Below are positions 51,851 through 60,052 of a stretch of 64,000 bases of DNA, in pieces. Location: contig JANNEH010000124.1 in assembly GCA_031378405.1 (NCBI GenBank), positions 1-64,000 on the forward strand. Reading direction: 5' to 3'. The notes under the pieces were generated by a model. That model was not told the origin of the DNA. It did not search any database and saw only the letters and a list, made by a program, of their open reading frames with translations. This stretch comes from JAAFHZ01 sp031378405 (GTDB lineage: Bacteria; Cyanobacteriota; Cyanobacteriia; Cyanobacteriales; Chamaesiphonaceae). Numbering within the stretch: position 1 is the first letter of the stretch; each line of letters opens with the position of its first letter. The position numbers and the translations under genes are program-made.

Positions 51851-53683
51851 ATGGAGCATCTGCTGATAGACACTGGCTGGTGGATACCTTGTTATGGCTT
51901 CGTTGGAGCTATCTTGACTATTCCCTGGGTGACTAGATTGGTGCGGCGGACGGGGCCAAGACCAGCGGCCTATTTGAATATTTTGATGACAGTACTGGCC
52001 TTTATTCATGGCAGTTTGCTGTTTAGCCAAGTATGGAATCACACTCCTTACCATTTAGTCTTTAATTGGTTGACGGTGGCTGGCCTAGAGCTGAATTTGA
52101 CCTTTGAGTTGTCTGCTGTGACCGTGGGAGCGATGGAATCGGTAACCGGTCTGAGCTTGTTGGCTCAACTGTTTGCCTTGGGCTATATGGAAAAAGACTG
52201 GGCATTGGCTAGGTTCTTTGCTTTGGTGGGCTTTTTTGAAGGAGCAATGAGTGCAGTAGCCATCAGCAATTCACTGCTAGTTAGCTATGGTTTGCTGGAA
52301 CTGCTAACTCTTTCCACATACCTATTAGTGGGTTTTTGGTATGCCCAACCCCTGGTAGTCAAAGCAGCTAGAGATGCTTTTTTGACCAAGCGAGCGGGCG
52401 ATATTATTTTGTTTACTGGGGTAATTGCTCTATCGAGTATGGCTGGCAGCCTAGACTTTGGTGATTTGTATGAGTGGTGTGAAACCACCAATATTTCGAT
52501 GTTGACAAAGACCTTGATTGGCTTGGCCCTGATTGCTGGCCCGATCGGCAAGTGTGCGCAATTTCCCTTGCACCTGTGGCTCGATGAAGCCATGGAGGGG
52601 CCAAACCCGGCTTCGATTTTGCGGAACTCAGTGGTGGTGACGGGTGGAGCTTATATTTTGATCAAGGTTCACCCAATTTTGTATTTGTCACCGTTTGTTA
52701 CCAATACTTTGATTGTGATTGGGACAGTGACGGCTATTGGTGCTACTTTGGTGTCGATCGCCCAAATAGATATCAAACGCACTATTTCTTATTCCACCAG
52801 CGCTTACCTGGGCTTGGTCTTTATCGCGGTAGGAGCAAATTGGCTTGGTTTTGCGTTTTTCTTACTGTTTGCTCACGCGATCGCCAAAGCATTGATTTTT
52901 ATGAGCATCGGCTGTGTAATTTTGACTACCAATAATCAAAATGTAACAGAATATGGCGGCTTGGGTAAGAGTATGCCCGCTACCACTATTGCGTATGTTG
53001 TGGGCAGTTTGGCGATGACCGGCGTGTTTCCTTTCGGTGGCTTTTGGGCATTCCAAGACAGTTTCAAAGGCTTCTGGGCAGAGTATCCTTGGGTAGTTGG
53101 AGTGGTATTGCTAGTTAATTGTTTGACCACTTTTAACTTGACTCGGGTGTATGGTTTGGTATTTTTGGGTAAAACTCAGCCCAAAACCCGGCGAGCACCG
53201 GAAGTGCCTTGGCCACTAGCTTTACCCATGGTATTTTTGACCATTTTTACTTTAATGGCTCCGATCGTCATGTTCAAACTAGGTTTATTACCAGATTTGG
53301 ATGATATTAGCCTGTTGCAGCTCGGCTCGATTAGTTCATCCAGTTTATTGGGGTTTGGAACAGGGGCCTGGTTATATTTCAACCCCGATCGGCAACCGAT
53401 GAAGTTTCCTTTCCCTCTGGTACAAGAATGGCTAGCAGAAGACTTCTATACCGAGAATTTTTACAATATTTCGATCGTTTGGTTGATTTCCCAGCTTTCT
53501 CAGCTTACGGCTTGGATCGATCGGTATGTGATTGAAGGCTTAGTAAACTCAGTGGGTGTGGCTACAATTTTGGGCAGTGAAGGCTTGAAATATGGCACAT
53601 CTGGACAAGTTCAGAGCTATTTTTTCACGATTACCCTAGGAGCAGGTGCGCTGGGCTTAATGGTAGCTTGGCTGTTCTGGTAG
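51851..53683 (+). CDS. ndhF4: CO2-uptake NDH-1 subunit NdhF (F4/F3 type)
   Basis: A 610-residue proton-pumping-type subunit (NuoL/NdhF family) of the specialised NDH-1 complexes that drive CO2 hydration at the thylakoid or plasma membrane. Typical stretches: RTGPRPAAYLNILMTVLAF, YGLLELLTLSTYLLVGFWYAQPLVV, RAGDIILFTGVIAL, PLHLWLDEAMEGPNPASILRNS and SIAQIDIKRTISYSTSAYLG. I start at the ATG at 51851 (MEHLLIDTGWWIPCYG), which fits homologues; the longer frame is polar and unsupported. F4 rather than F3 is suggested by the gene's position next to the ccm operon and the short CO2-hydration protein downstream. Confidence 0.85.
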   Translation: MEHLLIDTGWWIPCYGFVGAILTIPWVTRLVRRTGPRPAAYLNILMTVLAFIHGSLLFSQVWNHTPYHLVFNWLTVAGLELNLTFELSAVTVGAMESVTGLSLLAQLFALGYMEKDWALARFFALVGFFEGAMSAVAISNSLLVSYGLLELLTLSTYLLVGFWYAQPLVVKAARDAFLTKRAGDIILFTGVIALSSMAGSLDFGDLYEWCETTNISMLTKTLIGLALIAGPIGKCAQFPLHLWLDEAMEGPNPASILRNSVVVTGGAYILIKVHPILYLSPFVTNTLIVIGTVTAIGATLVSIAQIDIKRTISYSTSAYLGLVFIAVGANWLGFAFFLLFAHAIAKALIFMSIGCVILTTNNQNVTEYGGLGKSMPATTIAYVVGSLAMTGVFPFGGFWAFQDSFKGFWAEYPWVVGVVLLVNCLTTFNLTRVYGLVFLGKTQPKTRRAPEVPWPLALPMVFLTIFTLMAPIVMFKLGLLPDLDDISLLQLGSISSSSLLGFGTGAWLYFNPDRQPMKFPFPLVQEWLAEDFYTENFYNISIVWLISQLSQLTAWIDRYVIEGLVNSVGVATILGSEGLKYGTSGQVQSYFFTITLGAGALGLMVAWLFW

Positions 53684-53706
53684 TTTTTCAAAAGTAATGT
53701 TTTCGG

Positions 53707-55206
53707 ATGGTAATTATGCTTAGTGTTTTATTAGTTGTTCCGATGATCGGTGCGGCGCTGGCAGCTTGGTGGCCGGGTCAAACCCGATCGATTGCTTCGG
53801 CAATCGCTTTGGCAGTGATTGGCTGGACAGTATTTTTGCTGACCCAGTTCAATTTGGGTGAGCCAGGGATGCAGTTTGTAGAAAATTTTACCTGGATTGA
53901 TTCTCTGGGTTTGTCTTATAAGTTGGGTATTGATGGTTTGTCTTTGCCGTTGGTGGCTCTCAACAGTCTGTTGACCTGGGTGGCTATTTATAGCAGTGAT
54001 GAAAAAGTCGATCGGCCACGTCTGTACTACAGTCTTATACTGTTATTGAATGCGGCGGTGACTGGGGTATTTTTGGCGCAAGATTTATTGCTGTTCTTTA
54101 TTTCTTATGAGCTAGAGTTGATTCCTCTGTATCTGCTGATTGCAATTTGGGGTGGCCAGAAGCGCGCCTATGCTGCCACCAAGTTTTTGATCTATACCGC
54201 TTTGTCGGGGGCATTAATTTTAGCTGCTTTCTTGGGATTAGCTTGGTTAGGTGGTAGCAATAGTTTTACTTATAACCCGGCTTTGGCTCATGCTTTGCCC
54301 TTGAGCCAGCAGTTTTTGTTGTTAGGGGCTTTACTTTTGGGCTTTGGCATCAAGATGCCGCTGTTTCCTTTTCATACTTGGTTACCCGATGCTCACGTCG
54401 AGGCTTCTACTCCGATTTCAGTATTACTGGCAGGAGTGTTGTTAAAACTCGCTACTTATGGAATTTTGCGATTTTGTGTAGGTCTGTTTCCTGATGCCTG
54501 GCAAGTGGCGGCTCCCTGGTTGGCGATCTGGGCGATCGTGAGTGTGTTGTATGGAGCGTTGATGGCGATCGCCCAAAAAGACATGAAAAAGATGGTAGCC
54601 TATAGCTCTGTTAGTCATATGGGCTATATTTTACTGGCCGCAGCAGCCAATACCCCGTTGAGTTTTTCGGCAGCGATGATTCAGATGGTCAGCCATGGTT
54701 TAATCTCAGCGGCGCTGTTTCTGTCGGTGGGTGTGGTCTACAAAAAAGCTGGCACCCGCGACATTAGGGTGCTAGAAGGTTTGCTGAACCCCGAACGTGG
54801 AATGCCCGTGATTGGCAGCTTGATGATATTGGGTGTAATGGCCAGCGCCGGAATTCCTGGAATGGTCGGGTTTGTCGCGGAGTTTCTGATTTTTCGTAGT
54901 ACTTTTCCGGTATTTCCTATCCCAACCTTGCTTTGCATGATTGGTACTGGTTTAACAGCGGTTTATTATTTACTGCTAATTAACAAAGCCTTTTTTGGTC
55001 GTCTGTCTCCGCAAGTTCAAGACCTCGAAGCTGTAACTTGGCGGGAACGTTACCCTGCGATGATTTTAACCGGGGCAATTATCTTATTCGGCTTTGTGCC
55101 TGGTTGGATTACCCGTTGGAGTGAACCCACTATTTTAGCTACACTACAACCCCCAGCTATTGTTGCTGCTGTTGCCACTATTACTACCCCTGATCTTCAG
55201 CCATGA
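53707..55206 (+). CDS. ndhD4: CO2-uptake NDH-1 subunit NdhD (D4/D3 type)
   Basis: A 499-residue NuoM/NdhD-family subunit with about 14 helices. Key parts: YKLGIDGLSLPLVALNSLLTW, FFISYELELIPLYLLIAIWGG with the conserved glutamate, GFGIKMPLFPFHTWLPDAHVEASTP and MAIAQKDMKKMVAYSSVSHMGY. It partners NdhF in the membrane arm of the CO2-uptake NDH-1. The starts MVIM and MLSV (53716) are both possible. The stop codon overlaps the start of the next gene (ATGA). Choice of D4 over D3 follows operon context. Confidence 0.87.
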   Translation: MVIMLSVLLVVPMIGAALAAWWPGQTRSIASAIALAVIGWTVFLLTQFNLGEPGMQFVENFTWIDSLGLSYKLGIDGLSLPLVALNSLLTWVAIYSSDEKVDRPRLYYSLILLLNAAVTGVFLAQDLLLFFISYELELIPLYLLIAIWGGQKRAYAATKFLIYTALSGALILAAFLGLAWLGGSNSFTYNPALAHALPLSQQFLLLGALLLGFGIKMPLFPFHTWLPDAHVEASTPISVLLAGVLLKLATYGILRFCVGLFPDAWQVAAPWLAIWAIVSVLYGALMAIAQKDMKKMVAYSSVSHMGYILLAAAANTPLSFSAAMIQMVSHGLISAALFLSVGVVYKKAGTRDIRVLEGLLNPERGMPVIGSLMILGVMASAGIPGMVGFVAEFLIFRSTFPVFPIPTLLCMIGTGLTAVYYLLLINKAFFGRLSPQVQDLEAVTWRERYPAMILTGAIILFGFVPGWITRWSEPTILATLQPPAIVAAVATITTPDLQP

Positions 55207-56324
55207 CTTTTACTACTTCTCGTCATCCCTTAGCATCTTATATCGATCGCTTCTATAATGGCCAAAGCTTATTGCCCGATAACCCTAACAATGTGAAAGA
55301 AGTCGTCGGCATCTTAGAAAGCTATGGTTATGTTTTGGAAGCATATCAAGAAAATCTGCAACACATTGCCGATCGAGAGTTTCTCACAGTTTTTCCGTTC
55401 TTTAAATATTTCAATAATGGAGTATCTAGTGGCCAGCTATTCAAGCATTTGGCACATGATCGAATTAATTTTGAATATGCCGAATACTGCATGAAGGTAA
55501 TGCTATGGCATGGCGGTGGCAGGTTAGAGGAGTATGTGGAGTCTCCAGAATTTCGGCAATCAATTGAGCTGGCAATTCAAGCCAAGATTAAAGGTAAGCC
55601 AATAATTCAACTATTGCACCGTTTTTTTCCGGAGTTTTTGCCAGAACAAGTTCGCCAATCGGTTTACTATAACGCTCTTGGCCAATTTTGGCAGGTGATG
55701 TATGCAATATTTTTGAACTTGGGTAAAGCTTATGATCAAGGCAAGATCACGACTATTCCAGAGGTGGTAAATTTCATTAAAGCTGGATTGGTGGCAGCGG
55801 CAGGTAATCCCATAGTTTATGCGGTACAAATTGCTGGTCACAGCTATGATATTTTGCCTCGATCGGCGAATCTGACTTTTTTGATGGATGTAGCTGTGCC
55901 TTATGTAGAAGCAGTTTTCTTTCGCGGCACCCCATTTTTGGGGACGGTTTCTTATAATGCTCAGGCTGGAGAAATACCATTGGAGCAAAATGCTTTCACT
56001 TATGGTGCTCTGTATGCCGATCCGCTGCCGATCGGAGGTTCTGGGATTCCCCCAACATTATTGATGCAAGACATGCGCCATTATTTGCCAGATTATCTGC
56101 ACCAGATATATCAAAGCACTAAGCGTCAGGAAAATGATTTACTGGTCAAAATCTGTCAGAGTTTCCAAAAATCAATGTACTGCGTGACTAGCGCTACGAT
56201 TTTGGGTCTGGCTCCCTATGATTTAAAGACTACCGATCCTCAAGAGCAAGCGAAAAACCTGGCTTATTTTGAGGGCTGGATGGATCGCCTGCTTACTTCA
56301 CAGTTGGCAAATATTCAAGGCTAG
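55203..56324 (+). CDS. cupB: CO2 hydration protein (CupB/ChpX, possibly CupA)
   Basis: A 373-residue protein of the cyanobacterial CO2-hydration family (TIGR01964 type). Conserved parts: FPFFKYFNNGVSS, HDRINFEYAEYCMKVMLWHGGG, FPEFLPEQVRQSVYYNALGQFWQVM and AVFFRGTPFLGTVSYNAQA. Bound to the special NDH-1, it converts CO2 to bicarbonate inside the cell. Length and absence of a downstream cupS gene favour the constitutive CupB form; CupA is longer. It is coupled to ndhD by a 4-bp overlap. Confidence 0.88.
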   Translation: MTFTTSRHPLASYIDRFYNGQSLLPDNPNNVKEVVGILESYGYVLEAYQENLQHIADREFLTVFPFFKYFNNGVSSGQLFKHLAHDRINFEYAEYCMKVMLWHGGGRLEEYVESPEFRQSIELAIQAKIKGKPIIQLLHRFFPEFLPEQVRQSVYYNALGQFWQVMYAIFLNLGKAYDQGKITTIPEVVNFIKAGLVAAAGNPIVYAVQIAGHSYDILPRSANLTFLMDVAVPYVEAVFFRGTPFLGTVSYNAQAGEIPLEQNAFTYGALYADPLPIGGSGIPPTLLMQDMRHYLPDYLHQIYQSTKRQENDLLVKICQSFQKSMYCVTSATILGLAPYDLKTTDPQEQAKNLAYFEGWMDRLLTSQLANIQG

Positions 56325-56344
56325 TTGAGCGAACAGCTTATTTG

Positions 56345-56499
56345 CTACTCCTTTCTATTCAACCAATCTGCCAACTCTTCTATACCGGAAAAATCAAATA
56401 TATCGCCCCTAGTCTTTCTATCTGATCCACGGGTAACGCTGAGATCTTTTCTGTGACATCTTCAATCAAATAACGATTTTTCAGCAGTTTCTCAGCCAT
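56345..56499 (-). pseudogene. Remnant of a DUF4351-like small protein
   Basis: From the ATG at 56499 the minus strand reads MAEKLLKNRYLIEDVTEKISALP, then VDQIERLG, then shifts frame: the continuation DIFDFSGIEELADWLNRKE with stop at 56345 lies one base out. The two parts together resemble the C-terminal helix pair (LPVEQLEALGEALLDF-type) of cyanobacterial DUF4351/Rpn-like proteins. A frameshift and the missing N-terminal part mark it as decayed. Its first ten codons lie within the 72-bp direct repeat. Confidence 0.45.
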
Positions 56500-56541
56500 G
56501 GCCTTGTCGATTCACACAAATCAGCCCTTAGATTATGACAT
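56470..56541. repeat. 72-bp direct repeat, left copy
   Basis: This block, beginning ATAACGATTTTTCAGC and ending TTATGACAT, recurs at 57527-57598 with only two mismatches in 72 bp. The pair brackets a complete toxin-antitoxin cassette. The left copy overlaps the start of the DUF4351-like remnant. Confidence 0.92.
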
Positions 56542-56590
56542 CTTGGCCACCAATAATTCTAGGCCAACAGAGTCGAAATCATACCTTGGA

Positions 56591-56716
56591 CTAGCGCTTT
56601 GCCCTATCATCTTGAAGCTTTTCCCAAGCCGCCTCAGATCCAGGCTTGGGAGGCTGTGCCGCAATTCGAGCAATCAGTGTACGATTATGCTCTTCAATCG
56701 AAAACGCAAAAAACGT
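56591..56716 (-). pseudogene. Coding remnant (C-terminal fragment)
   Basis: The minus strand carries an open segment without start codon, TFFAFSIEEHNRTLIARIAA then QPPKPGSEAAWEKLQDDRAKR, stop at 56591. Composition and periodicity look like a genuine protein C-terminus, perhaps an antitoxin, but no upstream part in any frame completes it. It lies inside the repeat-bounded cassette, between the left repeat and the PIN gene. Confidence 0.35.
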
Positions 56717-56772
56717 TTCTCAGGTTTAGCAAGCTCTTGGCATGACACCATATATAGTGCTATAGTGATGTC

Positions 56773-57210
56773 ATGTCTGATTTTCCATTGTTGCGGGTTG
56801 TCATCGATACTAATATTGTGCTTGAGGGCCTTACCAAACAAGGTGGTGCCTCTGGACTAATTGTTGATGCTTGGCTTGCCGAAATCATGGTAGTTTGTGT
56901 TTCTAATGCACTGGCCTATGAATATGAGGATGTATTATCTCGAAAGCTATCGAATATCCGCTGGACTGAACTGCAACCGGTATTAGGGAAACTTCTTGAT
57001 GTTGCTCAATACACAAATATTTATTTTTCGTGGCGACCAGCTTCCCCAGATCCTGGTGACGATTTTGTCATTGATTGCGCTATGAATGCGGGTTCGATCG
57101 TTGTTACATCGAATGTCCGAGATTTTCGGATTGCAAAGGAGTCGTTAGGATTACAAGTTTTGACCCCTGTAGAATTTGTGAGAATATTAGCATCAGGAGA
57201 AATAATATGA
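56773..57210 (+). CDS. PIN domain toxin (COG1569 type)
   Basis: A 145-residue PIN-domain ribonuclease of a toxin-antitoxin pair. The acidic site is visible: Asp in VVIDTNIVLEG, Glu in EYEDVLSRKL, Asp in DPGDDFVIDCAMNAG, then VVTSNVRDF. The fold and length match the 'putative toxin component, PIN family'. Unusually the toxin gene precedes the antitoxin gene, and the two overlap by four bases (ATGA). The pair sits between two 72-bp direct repeats, a sign of recent insertion or duplication. Confidence 0.85.
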   Translation: MSDFPLLRVVIDTNIVLEGLTKQGGASGLIVDAWLAEIMVVCVSNALAYEYEDVLSRKLSNIRWTELQPVLGKLLDVAQYTNIYFSWRPASPDPGDDFVIDCAMNAGSIVVTSNVRDFRIAKESLGLQVLTPVEFVRILASGEII

Positions 57211-57530
57211 GTAGATTAACATTACGATTACCTGAAACATTGCACCAGCAATTGAATAGTCTGGCCGAAAGTGAAGGTGTATCTCTGAATCAGTTCATTG
57301 TTTACGCTTTAACTCGGCAAACATCGTTAAATAGTGTGCTGCGAGTTGTCCCCGAATTAGAAGTTGAGCAACAGCAACACGCATTTAAGTTATTGAAAAA
57401 GCAGTTAGGGCAAGCTTCGCCTTCTGAGGTTGAGTCTGCTTTGGCTAACCGCGAACAAGTCGAACCAGAAGTAGTGCTGAGTGCTGATGTGGTAGCTCGT
57501 ATCCAAGAGCGAATCACAAAAAGATCATAA
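57207..57530 (+). CDS. Ribbon-helix-helix (HicB-like) antitoxin
   Basis: A 107-residue protein. The N-terminal RHH DNA-binding domain reads SRLTLRLPETLHQQLNSLAESEGVSLNQFIVYAL. The C-terminal half is acidic and glutamine-rich (ELEVEQQQHAFKLLKK, then EVESALANREQ) and should wrap the PIN toxin. The start ATG overlaps the toxin stop. The stop codon TAA falls on bases 2-4 of the right-hand direct repeat, so the repeat itself supplies the end of the gene. Confidence 0.85.
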   Translation: MSRLTLRLPETLHQQLNSLAESEGVSLNQFIVYALTRQTSLNSVLRVVPELEVEQQQHAFKLLKKQLGQASPSEVESALANREQVEPEVVLSADVVARIQERITKRS

Positions 57531-57598
57531 CGATTTTTCAGCAATTTCTCAGCCATGGCCTTGTCGATTCACACAAATCAGCCCTTAAATTATGACAT
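57527..57598. repeat. 72-bp direct repeat, right copy
   Basis: Second copy of the 56470-56541 block, 70 of 72 positions identical, 1057 bp downstream in the same orientation. It includes the antitoxin stop codon at its left end. Confidence 0.92.
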
Positions 57599-57618
57599 GA
57601 ATTTTACCTGGCTTATCC

Positions 57619-57645
57619 AAAAGGTGCGATGGTGTCGCACCTTTT
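57619..57645. terminator. Strong inverted repeat after the toxin-antitoxin cassette
   Basis: AAAAGGTGCGA (57619-57629) and TCGCACCTTTT (57635-57645) form a perfect 11-bp stem with a 5-nt loop. The A- and T-ends make a bidirectional terminator plausible, ending the PIN/antitoxin transcript. Confidence 0.75.
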
Positions 57646-57735
57646 GAGTTGGTCGCATTGGGTAGATCTGCTCAAGTCAGAAGTTTTCAATCGTGCTGTT
57701 GTACTACTTGTGGCATCATCAAAGGATGATTCGCT

Positions 57736-57930
57736 CTAAAAGATTATAAAACTCGATACTTGATCAGGCTGATGATTTTTGTATTTTAGCCATCTAGGCG
57801 TAGGAATGTTCTTTTTCTCTACAAAAAAATTCCCACTGTCCAGCATCAAGGCGATCGGCAATTTTGGGAATACTTTAAGGTGATCACCTGTTCCAAAAAT
57901 AATGTCAGCCCAGTCACCACCAAAAAATAT
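57736..57930 (-). other. Possible coding remnant in an otherwise empty stretch
   Basis: The 57646-57986 stretch has no intact gene. On the minus strand a 64-codon open segment without start codon reads FFGGDWADIIFGTGDHLKVF and continues PKLPIALMLDSGNFFVEKK, stop at 57736. It looks protein-like but matches no family I know, and may be a decayed 3' end. Confidence 0.25.
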
Positions 57931-57986
57931 TTATTTGTTTAGAATCTTTGCCATGACTTGGGTCGGGCTTAGTGCTCTCATAAAAC

Positions 57987-58766
57987 TTAAACGTAGCGAG
58001 TTAAGTTGATTCGATAGCGTTCTTTTTTGGTAATCGCCACTTCACCAACTTCTAAGCGGCCTTTGCCACGCACTGCTACCAAGTCTCCAGCTTTGAGCTG
58101 AAATGCCGGTTGGCTGACATCTTTCCAATTCACCCGCACTTCGCCGCCGCTAACTAAATCGACCATTTTGCTGCGAGACATCCCGAAACCAGCCGAGGCG
58201 ATCGCATCCAATCGCAGCGAAGCTTCCGTTGTGACCATTTCTTTCTTTTTTGGTTCACGAATACGCAGTTCACTTAGCTCGATCGGCTTGATTTTTACCG
58301 GCACTGATCGCACCTGAGTTAATGCTGCTGTCAAGTAATCCAACATCTCGGGCACAATAATTGCCTGGGCACCTTGATCGCCTGTTACGATTAAGTCGCC
58401 GGTTTTTTCCCGCACAATCCCGGCTCCCAGCATGGCTCCCAAAAAATCTCGATGGGTGGCAGAGTCAAACAAAAAGTTCCCAGCAATTTGGATTGCCATC
58501 AATGGCACTGCTGTTGCATCTAAAGCTAACTCCGATCGGCAGATGCCAATCCGTTGTCGTTCAGCTTGGGGATAGCCGCCCCAAGGGAAAAGTTGAATTT
58601 CGGTGAGCCGACCAAGAATTCCGGTAATTTCTGCCAGTTCTGGGGGGGACAAAAAGTCGGTGACGGTCATTTCCCAGGTCTTGATGGCACTCTCGGCAAT
58701 ATCGATCGATCGGGCTACTGTCTCGCGGTTTTCGGCTAGTTTTAGTAGGTCTTCTCTGGGCAGCAT
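57987..58766 (-). CDS. Photosystem II S4 domain protein
   Basis: A 259-residue cyanobacterial/plastid protein of the 'photosystem II S4 domain protein' group (TIGR03069 type). The N-terminal part (MLPREDLLKLAENRETVARSIDIAESA; FFSPPELAEI-like) resembles YlmH-type proteins. The C-terminal S4 RNA-binding domain spans about residues 180-245 (RLDAIASAGFGMSRSKMVDLVSGGEVRVNWK; GDLVAVRGKGRLEVGEV). It is thought to bind RNA; the PSII link is by name and phylogenetic distribution. Length is normal. Confidence 0.88.
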   Translation of the reverse strand: MLPREDLLKLAENRETVARSIDIAESAIKTWEMTVTDFLSPPELAEITGILGRLTEIQLFPWGGYPQAERQRIGICRSELALDATAVPLMAIQIAGNFLFDSATHRDFLGAMLGAGIVREKTGDLIVTGDQGAQAIIVPEMLDYLTAALTQVRSVPVKIKPIELSELRIREPKKKEMVTTEASLRLDAIASAGFGMSRSKMVDLVSGGEVRVNWKDVSQPAFQLKAGDLVAVRGKGRLEVGEVAITKKERYRINLTRYV

Positions 58767-58863
58767 GGTGGAATAGTCTTTGCGGTTGTTCTTTTACTCT
58801 AGGCGATCAAGAGGCGACATGAGATTATTACCTGACTCAGGGAAATAAATCTTCGGTTTTTTA

Positions 58864-59916
58864 CTACATAACAAATCGTCGATAGTCACAGGCTGACAAT
58901 AAAGGATGAACTTGATTGAACAATAAATCAGCAATAATCTGCGCCGTAGCTGGAGCCAATAAAATACCATTGCGGTAGTGACCAGTCGCCAAAATTAAGC
59001 GCGGATCGGCACTAGAGCCTAAAATTGGTAACTCATCAGGCGTAGCCGGTCGAAATCCCCACCATTTTTCTACTACTGGATAGTTAGCTAAAGCCGGACA
59101 AAGCCGGATCGCCCGATCGAGTAATCCCTTCACCCCTTCAGAGGTATTGCCCGCCACAAACCCCACATCTTCACTGGTGGCACCAATCACAATCCGCCCA
59201 TCCCGGCGCGGCACAATATAAATTTCCTCTCCAAACAGCACTGTCGTTAACGGTAACGATTTTCTCTTTGGTACTTGCAAAGCAATGAGCTGGCCTTTGC
59301 GCGGCACCACCGGCACCGGGAAGAGTTCCTGACTCCAAGCACCAGTGGCCAAGATGTATCGATCAGCCATTAACCCAGCCATTCCCTGAGATAAATCTGA
59401 CAAATCTTTTGCCGTTACTGTTACCCCAGTTTGCACCTGCACCCCGGCTAATTCGGCAGCTACCTGGATCGATCGATACAAAGCCCGGTTATCTACCTGA
59501 CCATCGGTATTGAACCAATAGCCACCAACCACTTCAGCACCCAAATTATCATCCATAGGCAAATGGCTAACTAACTGCTCTCTGGTCTGCCAAGCAAGCC
59601 CAGCATTAATAGGTTGATGATAACGAGGAGCCAAAATCCCGCATTCCCAATAGCCAGTATCGATGCCAGTAGCCATGGTCAGCTTGGTACTCCAGTCTGC
59701 ATAGAGGCTGCGGCTGAAAGTACACAGATCGAGCAGTGCGCCAGGAGAGATTTCTTCGGCTTGGGGTGCCAACATCCCCGCCGCTGCATTGGCCGCAGCG
59801 CTTTGATGGTTTTGAGTAATTACGAGTACCGACAAACCACGCCAGCGCAGTTCTAGGGCGATCGACATTCCAATGATGCCTCCCCCAATGACGATTACCT
59901 CGGCTGATTTGGCCAT
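58864..59916 (-). CDS. thiO: Glycine oxidase ThiO
   Basis: A 350-residue FAD-dependent DAO-family oxidase that converts glycine to iminoglycine for the thiazole half of thiamine. The dinucleotide motif is VIVIGGGIIGMSIALELRWRG; later signatures are NAAAGMLAPQAEE, PRKGQLIALQVP, YIVPRRDGRIVIGATSED and the C-terminal ATGHYRNGILLAPATAQ. The ATG at 59916 (MAKSAEV) is chosen over an 11-codon extension. In many cyanobacteria ThiO is fused to ThiG; here it stands alone. It diverges from the permease operon. Confidence 0.92.
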   Translation of the reverse strand: MAKSAEVIVIGGGIIGMSIALELRWRGLSVLVITQNHQSAAANAAAGMLAPQAEEISPGALLDLCTFSRSLYADWSTKLTMATGIDTGYWECGILAPRYHQPINAGLAWQTREQLVSHLPMDDNLGAEVVGGYWFNTDGQVDNRALYRSIQVAAELAGVQVQTGVTVTAKDLSDLSQGMAGLMADRYILATGAWSQELFPVPVVPRKGQLIALQVPKRKSLPLTTVLFGEEIYIVPRRDGRIVIGATSEDVGFVAGNTSEGVKGLLDRAIRLCPALANYPVVEKWWGFRPATPDELPILGSSADPRLILATGHYRNGILLAPATAQIIADLLFNQVHPLLSACDYRRFVM

Positions 59917-60052
59917 CTCGAAACCCCAAAACTCCTTTTTCACCAGCAATTTTAACTGAACCTGAGCCGTAAATGCCGGTGTTCGTCAATCGCGTATAGA
60001 ATAGGTGGGACGTTTCTGACCTGAAACGATTGATCTTTACAGCCAGTTTTGG

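Noticed and set aside
56325..56772. cupS gene downstream of the CO2-hydration gene
   Set aside because: Only decayed fragments and a direct repeat are present; no intact frame of suitable size.
56498..56860. Plus-strand 120-codon frame overlapping the PIN toxin
   Set aside because: It starts within the direct repeat, runs antisense through a remnant, and reads the toxin gene in a wrong frame.
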